Shown: in pieces, positions 43,487 to 51,071 of the stretch
Position numbering within the stretch: the first letter of the stretch is position 1
How the letters are laid out: the number at the start of each line of letters is the position of its first letter
DNA from: Oliverpabstia intestinalis
GTDB lineage: Bacteria; Bacillota; Clostridia; Lachnospirales; Lachnospiraceae
Assembly: GCF_009696065.1 (NCBI RefSeq)
Contig: NZ_VUMS01000008.1
Coordinates: forward strand, 1 to 64,000
DNA: 64,000 nt
Direction: 5' to 3'
The notes under the pieces: model-generated
What the model saw: only the letters and a program-made list of their open reading frames with translations
The model's database searches: none
What the model was told of the DNA's origin: nothing
Program-made: the position numbers and the translations under genes

Positions 43487-45235
43487 TTATTCTACATCCT
43501 GCAGTGCATCCGTATCTTCTTCACCGGTGCGGACTTTTACGACTCTGTCAACATTGTATACAAAGATCTTGCCATCGCCGATATGTCCGGTATACAGAAC
43601 TTTCTTTGCAGCTTCGATGACCTGATCGACCGGAATGCTGCTGACTACCACTTCTACTTTTACTTTTGGAAGCAGGGTTGCATCGATTTCAACACCACGG
43701 TATTTCTCGCCGGCACCTTTCTGAACGCCACAGCCCATAACCTGTGTAACGGTCATACCGGTGACACCCAGATCGTTCATAGCTTTTCTCAGTTTGTCAT
43801 ATCTTGACAGTTTCGAGATGATAACTACTTTATACATACCGGTATCTGCTGCTGCCGGAGCTTTTACTACTTTAACTGCTGCATTTTTCTGTGCATCAGA
43901 TGCTGCTTTGTAATCATCTGTACCAAGGTTTGTATTTTCATTGACATCCATCATCATGGTGTTGGAAACATCCATGATACTGAATCCTGAGTAAGCAGAT
44001 GCCAGACCATGTTCCATTGCATCCAGACCTACGATTTCCTCTTCCTCGGTAACTCTCAAGCCTACAACAGCACGGATCACAAGGAAAGTGATGGTGATTG
44101 TTACTACGGTCCATGATGCTACTGCTGCAAAACCGATCAGCTGTTTTCCAAGAAGAGTAAATCCACCGCCGTAGAATAGACCGACCAGATCATCATTTCC
44201 AGGTGCGGATGTGGTTGCGAACAAACCAACGGAAATAGTTCCCCAGATACCATTTAAGCAATGAACTGCTACTGCACCAACCGGGTCATCTACACGTAAT
44301 ACATAGTCAAGGAACCATACACCGAATACTACCAGCAGACCTGCTACGATACCGATAATGATTGCTCCCAGAGCATCTGTAACATCACAAGGAGCTGTAA
44401 TAGCTACCAGACCTGCCAGAGATGCGTTCAGACACATAGATACATCTGGTTTTCCGTAACGAACCCAGGTAAAGATCATACAGGTTACGGTTGCGATCGC
44501 CGGAGCGATGGTTGTTGTTACGAAAATAGAACCAAGCTGTTCCACAGATGTTGCTGCTGCGCCGTTAAATCCATACCAGCCAAGCCACAGGATAAATACA
44601 CCAAGTGCACCGATTGCCAGGTTGTGTCCCGGAAATGCATTGACTTTTGTGATTTTTCCGGATTTATCTTTCGTGAATTTTCCGATACGCGGCCCAAGAA
44701 TCTTGGCACCGATCAGTGCGGAGATACCACCTACCATATGAATCGCACAGGATCCTGCAAAATCATGGAATCCCATCTGGGCAAGCCAGCCGCCGCCCCA
44801 GATCCAGTGTGCTTCGATCGGATAAATCAGTGCGGAGATCACACCGGAGTAAATACAATAGGATAAGAATTTTGTTCTTTCAGCCATAGCTCCGGAAACA
44901 ATAGTTGCGGTTGTTGCACAGAATACCAGGTTGAATACGAAGTTAGACCAGTCAAAATCTGCATAACTTGTAAAAATATCAAATCCCGGCTTTCCGATCA
45001 GCCCTACCATATCTTCTCCCAGTAACAGGCTGAAACCTATCAGGATAAAGGTACAGGTACCAATACAAAAATCCATCAGGTTTTTCATGATAATGTTACC
45101 AGTGTTTTTCGCTCTGGTGAAACCTGCCTCTACCATCGCGAATCCTGCCTGCATCCAGAATACCAGTGCAGCACCGATCAGGAACCATACGCCAAATACC
45201 TGACCGTTCAGAACTTCCATAATTTCTTCTGTCAT
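43487..45235 (-). CDS. amt: Ammonium transporter fused to a PII (GlnK-like) domain
   Basis: The 582-residue protein has an AmtB channel of about eleven TM helices (ALVFWMQAGFAMVEAGFTRAKN at about 21-42, GWYGFNGAAATSV, HIWG-type twin-His region in GSCAIHMVGG and VAVHCLNGIWG), a linker with SGFSIMDVSNTMMMDVNEN, and a PII domain from residue 467 (MYKVVIISKLSRYDKLR). In the T-loop Tyr46 is kept (EKYRG) but position 51, the uridylylated Tyr of enteric GlnK, is Ile. ATG 45235 follows GAGGAGG; longer frames lack an RBS. It is monocistronic, with a structured leader. Confidence 0.93.
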   Translation of the reverse strand: MTEEIMEVLNGQVFGVWFLIGAALVFWMQAGFAMVEAGFTRAKNTGNIIMKNLMDFCIGTCTFILIGFSLLLGEDMVGLIGKPGFDIFTSYADFDWSNFVFNLVFCATTATIVSGAMAERTKFLSYCIYSGVISALIYPIEAHWIWGGGWLAQMGFHDFAGSCAIHMVGGISALIGAKILGPRIGKFTKDKSGKITKVNAFPGHNLAIGALGVFILWLGWYGFNGAAATSVEQLGSIFVTTTIAPAIATVTCMIFTWVRYGKPDVSMCLNASLAGLVAITAPCDVTDALGAIIIGIVAGLLVVFGVWFLDYVLRVDDPVGAVAVHCLNGIWGTISVGLFATTSAPGNDDLVGLFYGGGFTLLGKQLIGFAAVASWTVVTITITFLVIRAVVGLRVTEEEEIVGLDAMEHGLASAYSGFSIMDVSNTMMMDVNENTNLGTDDYKAASDAQKNAAVKVVKAPAAADTGMYKVVIISKLSRYDKLRKAMNDLGVTGMTVTQVMGCGVQKGAGEKYRGVEIDATLLPKVKVEVVVSSIPVDQVIEAAKKVLYTGHIGDGKIFVYNVDRVVKVRTGEEDTDALQDVE

Positions 45236-45263
45236 ACTTTTGTCCTCCTCTTTCTTTGTAATG

Positions 45264-45343
45264 AAAAAAGCGAAACAACGACGCTTTGCTTCTATATATA
45301 ATATAAGATAAGAAGCTGCAAAACGCCGTTGTTTCGCTTTTTT
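45264..45343 (-). promoter_or_regulatory. Long leader hairpin of amt, terminator-like
   Basis: In the 5' leader, GCGAAACAACGGCG and its complement near CGTCGTTGTTTCGC, extended by GCTTCT/AGAAGC, give a stem of about 25 bp with few mismatches around an AT-rich loop, followed on the minus strand by TTTTTTC just before the RBS. This looks like an intrinsic terminator inside the leader, suggesting attenuation of amt. Confidence 0.7.
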
Positions 45344-45396
45344 CAAGCCCTGCCGTATCATCGAAAACAGAGTGTGCGATTTTCTTTAATACGACA

Positions 45397-45430
45397 AAAG
45401 GCACTACGGATGTTTTTCCATAGCGCCTTT
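45397..45430 (-). promoter_or_regulatory. First leader hairpin of amt
   Basis: AAAGGCGCTATGG and CCGTAGTGCCTTT pair with a few G-U or mismatched positions around AAAAACAT and are followed on the minus strand by TTGTCG. It begins within about ten bases of the predicted transcription start, so it lies at the very 5' end of the mRNA. Confidence 0.6.
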
Positions 45431-45445
45431 GCTTTGTATGGGTGT

Positions 45446-45474
45446 ATCTTACACCTTAGTTTCTATCCTGTCAA
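45446..45474 (-). promoter_or_regulatory. Promoter of amt
   Basis: On the minus strand a perfect -35 TTGACA (45469-45474) and a -10 TAAGAT (45446-45451) are separated by 17 bp. Transcription would start near 45439, giving a leader of about 200 nt with two hairpins. Confidence 0.75.
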
Positions 45475-45550
45475 TAAAAATTTTATAGTTTTTTTATATT
45501 TGTCACTTCTGTCTATTTTCCATAAATTATTATTTTAATTTTCTACATTT

Positions 45551-46195
45551 TTACTGTACACATTCTCCCTGACAATCGCATGGTTCCCGTGTCAGCCCGA
45601 TATCAAAGCTCGGATTCATCTGGTAGAAGTTCTTACTGTTCAGCTGATCCTGGAGAGACTGGAGGGCTTCACCGAACCGTTGGAAGTGTACCACTTCTCT
45701 CGCCCGCAGGAATCGGATCGGGTCCGCAATCTCCGGAATATCCCGCACAACCCGCAGGATATTGTCATAGGTGCTCCGTGCTTTCTGTTCCGCAGCCATG
45801 CTCTCAAACATATCCGTGACCGGATCGCCCTTGGACTGGAACTCACAGGAGTTAAACGGAATCCCTCCCGCCGACTGCGGCCAGATCCCTACAGCATGAT
45901 CCACATAATAATCCGCAAATCCCTGGTTTTCAATTTCTTCCACAGTGAGGTTTGCAGTCAGCTGATGAACGATCGTGGATACCATTTCGAGATGTCCGAG
46001 TTCTTCTGTCGCTACATCGGTAAGAACCGCCATGCAGACACGGTTCGGAGCGGTGAAACGCTGGGAGAGATAGCGCATCGAGGCACCGATCTCGCCGTCC
46101 GGGCCACCGTATTGTGTTGCAATAATCTTCGCGATCCGTGCATCCGTTTTCGTGATATTTACCGGATATTGCAATCGTTTTTCATATATCCACAT
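45551..46195 (-). CDS. cotJC: CotJC manganese catalase-type spore coat protein
   Basis: The 214-residue ferritin-like protein opens MWIYEKRLQYPVNI, the CotJC start. Di-metal helices include DVATEELGHLEMVSTIVHQL (ExxH) and RAREVVHFQRFGEAL. Cysteines end the protein (CDCQGEC). CotJC is a Mn-catalase relative of the inner spore coat, made in the mother cell. It lies 3 bp after cotJB, completing the cotJABC order. Confidence 0.94.
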   Translation of the reverse strand: MWIYEKRLQYPVNITKTDARIAKIIATQYGGPDGEIGASMRYLSQRFTAPNRVCMAVLTDVATEELGHLEMVSTIVHQLTANLTVEEIENQGFADYYVDHAVGIWPQSAGGIPFNSCEFQSKGDPVTDMFESMAAEQKARSTYDNILRVVRDIPEIADPIRFLRAREVVHFQRFGEALQSLQDQLNSKNFYQMNPSFDIGLTREPCDCQGECVQ

Positions 46196-46198
46196 ACA

Positions 46199-46510
46199 CT
46201 AACACCTGCCTTTCCCGGATCTTTCCCATGGCCATGGCTGCATCATCCATTCCCATGAATGACAGTCGGTCTCATCGATCAGATCCATTGTCAACGGTCC
46301 GAAACGTCTGGCATATTCTTCCATCGCTTCCCGGCGTATCCCTGCCTGTTTATGGTAGTATGCCATGGCCTCCTGATCCTGTGGGTGAGTGTCCATATAA
46401 AGCAGGGTATCATAAGCTGCAAATGCCGACTGCCCGATGGTTTCCATCAGCTGTGCTTTACTTCGTTCTCCCTGGCAGGTACAGTTATTTCGTCCCATCA
46501 TCGCCTGCAT
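46199..46510 (-). CDS. cotJB: CotJB spore coat assembly protein
   Basis: The 103-residue protein carries the CotJB pattern LMETIGQSAFAAYDTLLYMDTHPQD, the C-terminal MDLIDETDCHSWEWMMQPWPWE, and an N-terminal CTC. It helps CotJC into the coat. The start ATG 46510 follows AAAGGAGGCGG and overlaps the cotJA end by 13 bp; upstream ATG/TTG codons in the frame lack an RBS. It is part of the cotJABC operon. Confidence 0.93.
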   Translation of the reverse strand: MQAMMGRNNCTCQGERSKAQLMETIGQSAFAAYDTLLYMDTHPQDQEAMAYYHKQAGIRREAMEEYARRFGPLTMDLIDETDCHSWEWMMQPWPWERSGKGRC

Positions 46511-46809
46511 CCGCCTCCTTTTCCACAAAATGGTTTACAAAGTTCCGGGAAAATTGTTCCGAGCTGAAATCCACGGGCAGGTTCATATACCTTTCCAAAT
46601 TTCTGCATTGGCACATATGCCATTGCCAGCGGAAGCTTCTGCAAATGTTCCTGTACGGATGTTTCCTGCATACGATCACATATATTTGTGCAGGTTTTAC
46701 TGGTAGAATCCATCGGAATCATCGATTCTCTGTTTCCTGTCATATTGCCACAGGTCCGGTTTCTGCAATTACCGGAAACATTCCGGCAATTCATACGATA
46801 GGAATCCAT
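46498..46809 (-). CDS. cotJA: CotJA spore coat-associated protein
   Basis: The 103-residue Cys- and Asn-rich protein has the CotJA core LAMAYVPMQKFGKVYEPARGFQLGTIFPELCKPF in its second half. The N-terminal half is low-complexity (CRN, GNC, RTC repeats) and is longer than in Bacillus. It is first of the cotJ operon, overlapping cotJB. A sigma-E or sigma-K promoter was not identified in the 76-bp gap. Confidence 0.92.
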   Translation of the reverse strand: MDSYRMNCRNVSGNCRNRTCGNMTGNRESMIPMDSTSKTCTNICDRMQETSVQEHLQKLPLAMAYVPMQKFGKVYEPARGFQLGTIFPELCKPFCGKGGGCRR

Positions 46810-46885
46810 TCTCTTCTCCTTACTTCTGAGTTTTGTTTCTCTTTATCATATGAATGTGTGCAAATTTTCGTGTTTCCGTCCTGTT

Positions 46886-47587
46886 CTACTTCGTCTTATT
46901 TATGATACAGTCGCCTACCATATCCGCTACTGCCAGTGCTCCGTCTTTGTTCAGACGAACACCGTCTTCCTGATACCATTCCGGATGTTTCTGACTGTAG
47001 CTGTATAGATCCAGAACCGTCAGCTTATTCTTTTCACCAATGGTTTCGATCACATTTTTAATTTCTTCTACTCTTTTTGCCCTCTCTTCCATCTCTGTGC
47101 TTCCATCAGACTGTATCATCGGCGGCGTGACCAGCCAGATTTCCGGACTGCTCTTTAAATCCTGATAACCTTTGATCAGGGATTGATAATCTCTCTGAAA
47201 CGTATCGATATCCGTCCAGTTTTCCTCTGTAGTATCGTTTGTTCCAAGCATCATAACAACAAGATTGGCTTTATATTCCGTACTGCTCTCATAGCGTTCT
47301 TCCTTTGTATACGGCTTTTTACTCTTTTTCTGAACCGCAGCGCCTTCCACACCGAAATTACCGATCCGATATTTTTTTTCTGCCTGTTCCATGTATTTCT
47401 GTAACTGTACCGGGTAACAGTTATCTTCCCGCTCTTCCACAGCAGTTCCAAAAGTTAATTCATCCCCTATACATGCCACTTTTAATTTTTGCTGATCCGC
47501 TGTATTTTGCATCAGATTCCAGAAAATCAATACAACTGCTACCAGTCCAAAGGCAACAGCCCGCTTTTTCTTCTTCTGTTGTTCCAT
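46886..47587 (-). CDS. Membrane-anchored SGNH-like protein lacking catalytic Ser and His
   Basis: The 233-residue protein has a basic N-terminus and one TM (VAFGLVAVVLIFWNLM), then an extracellular SGNH fold: block I CIGDELTFGTAVEE, block II NFGVEGAAV, block III MMLGTNDTTEENW and block V EDGVRLNKDGALAV. The nucleophile Ser of GDS is Glu (gaa) and the His of DGxH is Arg (cgt). Both catalytic residues are thus absent, so hydrolase activity is unlikely and a binding or transfer-partner role is inferred. It lies 215 bp from a divergent AT3 acyltransferase. Confidence 0.78.
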   Translation of the reverse strand: MEQQKKKKRAVAFGLVAVVLIFWNLMQNTADQQKLKVACIGDELTFGTAVEEREDNCYPVQLQKYMEQAEKKYRIGNFGVEGAAVQKKSKKPYTKEERYESSTEYKANLVVMMLGTNDTTEENWTDIDTFQRDYQSLIKGYQDLKSSPEIWLVTPPMIQSDGSTEMEERAKRVEEIKNVIETIGEKNKLTVLDLYSYSQKHPEWYQEDGVRLNKDGALAVADMVGDCIINKTK

Positions 47588-47802
47588 TTTTCTGCTCCTT
47601 TCTGCTACTGTCTTTTTCTATTTTGTGATATCTTTTTCTTTCTGTCAATTTCATTAAAAAATACTGTCATTTTTTACAACAGATTTTACTTTTCTCCATC
47701 AATTTTCTCCATATTGTTTCTTGCATTTTTTCTCCATGACTCTTAGAATACGTATGGTTACTGATTTGTAATCATTTCACTTTTATATAGAAAGGATTCC
47801 TC
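47588..47802. other. Divergent intergenic region
   Basis: The gap between the SGNH-like and acyltransferase genes is AT-rich and holds a TTGTAATCATTTCAC..TATATAG promoter-like string near 47768-47788 and RBS AAAGGATT for the acyltransferase. It should contain two divergent promoters; neither is strong by eye. Confidence 0.35.
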
Positions 47803-48795
47803 ATGGACACTACTGTAAAGGCAACTGCCGTATCAGGTCATCAGCGTGAATATCTGTTTGACAATTATAAAGTATTATTGATTCTTCTGGTAGTCATCGG
47901 TCACTTTATTGAACCGAGCAATGATCAGAATCCGTTCCTCTACGAATTAAAATGGGGAATCGTGGCGTTCCACATGCCCGCTTTTATCTTTATTTCCGGA
48001 TATTTTTCCAAACGGATCCCATCCTTAAAAAAAATGCTTTGTGGACTGGTCATTCCCTATTTTGTATACGAGATTCTTTATTATCTTTTATACACCTTTA
48101 TACTGGACAAAGAGACCGGCTTTTATTTTACAAGGCCGAAATTTTCCCTCTGGTATCTGATGGCACTGTTCGCCTGGAGACTGTTGTCTCCTCTGATTGA
48201 GAAAATTCCAGGCTGCATGGTTTTGTCAGTCATTGCCGGACTTCTTATTGGATTCACTGATTTTGGAAATTTTCTTTCCATTCCGCGTATTCTGTTTTTC
48301 TTCCCGTTCTTTCTTGCCGGGAAAAAATTTGATTCTTCTTCCCTCGCACGTTTTCGGAACCGGAAGGGATATCTGTGTGCTCTGACCATCCTGGGAAGTT
48401 TTGCCGTCTTTTTATTTACTGACAAGTACCATCACCGTCTGAATCAGAAGATTTTCTATGGACGATACTCTTACGCAGATATGGATATGAGTTCCGTCGA
48501 AGGCGTACTTGTCCGCATCGGCTGTTATCTGATCTCTTTTCTTCTGATCTACCTGTTCATGCTGGTACTTCCGACCGAAAAGAAATCCTACTCTTATCTG
48601 GGAGAGCGTACCATGGCAATCTATATCTTTCACGGTTTCGTCTACAGCTGCCTCAAATACGGTTCTTCTATTCTGACTTCGGTTGAGAGCAATCTGGAAT
48701 GTCTGTATCTGCTGACATTCTGCTTCTTCCTGGTGTGGTTTTTATCAAGAAAACCTTTTGTATTATTTACAAATAAGATCGCCCATCTTTTCTGA
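47803..48795 (+). CDS. Membrane acyltransferase (AT3 family)
   Basis: The 330-residue protein has about ten TM helices and fits the acyltransferase 3 family. FDNYKVLLILLVVIGHFIEP contains the conserved motif-A Asp and His region, followed by AFHMPAFIFISGYFSKR, FSLWYLMALFAWRLL and the late MAIYIFHGFVYS with another conserved His. AT3 proteins O-acetylate surface polysaccharides or lipids, often together with an SGNH domain; a degenerate one is encoded divergently. The RBS is AAAGGATT. Its stop lies in a terminator hairpin. Confidence 0.88.
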   Translation: MDTTVKATAVSGHQREYLFDNYKVLLILLVVIGHFIEPSNDQNPFLYELKWGIVAFHMPAFIFISGYFSKRIPSLKKMLCGLVIPYFVYEILYYLLYTFILDKETGFYFTRPKFSLWYLMALFAWRLLSPLIEKIPGCMVLSVIAGLLIGFTDFGNFLSIPRILFFFPFFLAGKKFDSSSLARFRNRKGYLCALTILGSFAVFLFTDKYHHRLNQKIFYGRYSYADMDMSSVEGVLVRIGCYLISFLLIYLFMLVLPTEKKSYSYLGERTMAIYIFHGFVYSCLKYGSSILTSVESNLECLYLLTFCFFLVWFLSRKPFVLFTNKIAHLF

Positions 48796-48810
48796 TGCGC
48801 GATCTTATTT
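48771..48810. terminator. Terminator overlapping the acyltransferase stop
   Basis: AAATAAGATCGC and GCGATCTTATTT form a perfect 12-bp stem with the stop codon in the loop, and T-rich sequence follows on the plus strand. It also separates the convergent ABC-F gene. Confidence 0.85.
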
Positions 48811-48861
48811 TAATTTACGCTAAAGCGTGTCAAGGCATATTCTTTGTTACTTTACAGAAAA

Positions 48862-50676
48862 TTAGTTTCCACTTTTCTGCGCTTCAATCTGTTCCGCCAG
48901 ATCGTTGAGATACACCCAGCGATCCATTTTTTCTTCCAGTTGTGCTTCCGCAGCTTCTTTTTCCCGCATAATTTCTGCCAGTTTTCCGGAATTCGTCGCA
49001 TTTTTTACCATATCGTCGTTCAGCTTTTCGATTTTCTCCTCTAACACTGCTATATCATCGTCTATGGTCTCATACTCTCTCTGTTCTTTATAAGTAAACT
49101 TCAATTTGGTCGGTCGGTTCTGCTTCCAGTCCTTTCCGGTAGATCTTTCTTTCTTCTCTTTTTCTCCACCCGGCACACTGGATATTGCTCCCGTCTCTCC
49201 GAATCTTCGCTCTTTCGCTTCCCGATAGTCCGTATAACCGCCCTCGTACTGACGCAGTGTTCCGTTTCCGTCAAATTCAAAGATGCGATCCACTATATTA
49301 TCCAGAAAATACCTGTCATGAGAAACCGTGATTACAATACCGGAAAATGCATTCAGATAATCTTCCAGAATCGTAACCGTCGGGATATCCACATCATTCG
49401 ACGGCTCATCAAGAATCAGTACATTTGCCCCGCTGACCAGCACGGACAGCAGATACAGCCGCCGCTTTTCTCCACCGGAGAGTTTGGAAATCGGAGTGTA
49501 CTGCATATCAGGCGTGAACAGGAACCGCTCCAGCATCTGCGACGCACTGATTCTGCCGTCTCTTGTCTGCACATACTCTCCTATCTCTTTCACATAATCG
49601 ATCACTCGTTGATTACTGTCTTTGATTGGCAGTTCTTCCTGTGCCAGGTATCCGATCTTGATCGTCTCTCCTACTTCCACATGACCTTCATCCGGCTGTT
49701 CAAGTCCTGCCATAATCTTTAACAGGGTAGATTTTCCACAACCATTCGGACCGACGATTCCGAGACGCTGATTTCGAAGAACAGTATATGTAAAATCCTT
49801 CAAAAGCAACTGATCACCATATCGTTTGGTCACATTATACAACTCAATTGTCTTCTTACCCATCCGGGTTTCTACAGAATCCATCTCCACAACCGCATCA
49901 CTGATTGGTGTTTTTCCCTGTTTTAAGGCTTCCAGTCGATCCAGTCTTGCTCTCTGTTTCGTGCTTCTGGCACGGCATCCGCGTTTCGCCCATTCCAGTT
50001 CCATCCGAAGGATGCTCTGACGCTTCCGCTCACTGGCAAGTTCCATCTCTTCTCTCTCCGCCTTTAACTCCAGGAACCGAGAGTAATTGGAATCATACCC
50101 ATACATATTCCCTCGGCTGATCTCCAGAATCCGATTAGACACTTTATCCAGAAAATACCGGTCATGCGTAACCATCACCAGCACTCCTTTATATCCTTTC
50201 AGATATTCTTCCAGCCAGTTGATCATCCCTTCATCCAGGTGGTTTGTAGGCTCGTCCAACAGTAACACATCAAAATCCCCCGCCAGCACCTTCGCCAGCG
50301 CAAGCTTTCTCCGCTGTCCTCCCGAGAGATTCTCCACCTCCTGCTCCGACACTTCGATTCCAAGCTTCGTCATATTACTCTGCACCAACCAGTCCTTATC
50401 TCCATTCCCGCTTAGCACATACGAAGCCACCGTAGCCCCCTTCGGAAAATGCGGACTCTGTGGCAGATAAGCAATCTTCAATCCATTCTGCCGAATAATC
50501 TGTCCCTGATCCGGTTCCTCCTCCCCTGCGATCATCCGCAACACTGTAGACTTGCCGGTACCATTAATCCCCACAATACCAATCTTATCCCCCTGCTGAA
50601 TCCCAAACGAAGCATCCTCAAAAATAACCTTCTCACCAAAAATCTTACTGATATGCTCAATATTAATAATATTCAT
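48862..50676 (-). CDS. ABC-F ATPase, Uup-like
   Basis: The 604-residue soluble tandem ATPase has NBD1 Walker A GINGTGKST at about 36, signature LSGGQRRK and DEPTNHLD. A charged inter-domain arm (LEWAKRGCRARSTKQRARLDRL) follows, then NBD2 with GPNGCGKST, LSGGEKRR and DEPSNDVD. The C-terminal 90 residues are a Lys/Glu-rich coiled coil as in Uup, which binds DNA and ribosomes. ABC-F proteins rescue ribosomes or give drug resistance; the coiled coil favours the Uup group. ATG 50676 directly precedes NIINIEHISK. The long hairpin element lies just upstream. Confidence 0.92.
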   Translation of the reverse strand: MNIINIEHISKIFGEKVIFEDASFGIQQGDKIGIVGINGTGKSTVLRMIAGEEEPDQGQIIRQNGLKIAYLPQSPHFPKGATVASYVLSGNGDKDWLVQSNMTKLGIEVSEQEVENLSGGQRRKLALAKVLAGDFDVLLLDEPTNHLDEGMINWLEEYLKGYKGVLVMVTHDRYFLDKVSNRILEISRGNMYGYDSNYSRFLELKAEREEMELASERKRQSILRMELEWAKRGCRARSTKQRARLDRLEALKQGKTPISDAVVEMDSVETRMGKKTIELYNVTKRYGDQLLLKDFTYTVLRNQRLGIVGPNGCGKSTLLKIMAGLEQPDEGHVEVGETIKIGYLAQEELPIKDSNQRVIDYVKEIGEYVQTRDGRISASQMLERFLFTPDMQYTPISKLSGGEKRRLYLLSVLVSGANVLILDEPSNDVDIPTVTILEDYLNAFSGIVITVSHDRYFLDNIVDRIFEFDGNGTLRQYEGGYTDYREAKERRFGETGAISSVPGGEKEKKERSTGKDWKQNRPTKLKFTYKEQREYETIDDDIAVLEEKIEKLNDDMVKNATNSGKLAEIMREKEAAEAQLEEKMDRWVYLNDLAEQIEAQKSGN

Positions 50677-50786
50677 TCAAAACTCCTCATCAATCCTAAA
50701 ATCATAACAGCACTATCTTACCATCTTTTCTCCCACTTTTTCAAGAGTCCCGGCTCTTCTTTTCTAGTGTCTGCCAAAACACAGCT

Positions 50787-50970
50787 AGGACACGGGACTC
50801 CAAGGTCGGCAAACACTTTGTGGGCGTTTAGGGCAAGCTTTAAGATCCAACGCTTACGCAGGCTTTCGCGAGGGTCAGCCGGCCCTCGTGAACGATAGCC
50901 GAAGTTAGCGGCTAGCTTAAAGTTGCCCTGCCCACGTTTGCCGACCTTGGAGTCCCGTGTCCTGGCGTCC
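50787..50970. repeat. Long covarying hairpin element, copy 2
   Basis: Arms at 50787-50814 and 50936-50963 form a perfect 28-bp inverted repeat with no sequence likeness to the arms of copy 1. The core repeats CACTTTGTGGGCGTTTAGGG and CCCTGCCCACGTTTGCC, with helices AGGGCAA/TTGCCCT, CTTTAAG/CTTAAAG and CGCTTAC/GTTAGCG, each changed on both sides relative to copy 1. A CGAGGG/CCCTCG tip is present. It lies between the oadA terminator and the ABC-F start, ending in the shared GGCGTCC. Confidence 0.8.
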
Positions 50971-50981
50971 CCTTTGCCAAT

Positions 50982-51040
50982 ACAAAAAAAGAAGCCCCAC
51001 AAGATCTCTGATAAACTCAAAAATCTTGTGAGACTTTCTT
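50982..51040 (-). terminator. Terminator of the decarboxylase operon
   Basis: CACAAGAT and ATCTTGTG, extended by AAGAAG/CTTTCTT, form the stem, and on the minus strand it is followed by TTCTTTTTTTGTA. It lies about 30 bp after the oadA stop. Confidence 0.85.
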
Positions 51041-51071
51041 CTATTTTTCTAAAAAGGAATCCTACCCAATC

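Noticed and set aside
50718-51020. 100-codon ORF through the long hairpin element
   Set aside because: The frame runs through both arms of the inverted repeat and the terminator; nothing supports translation.
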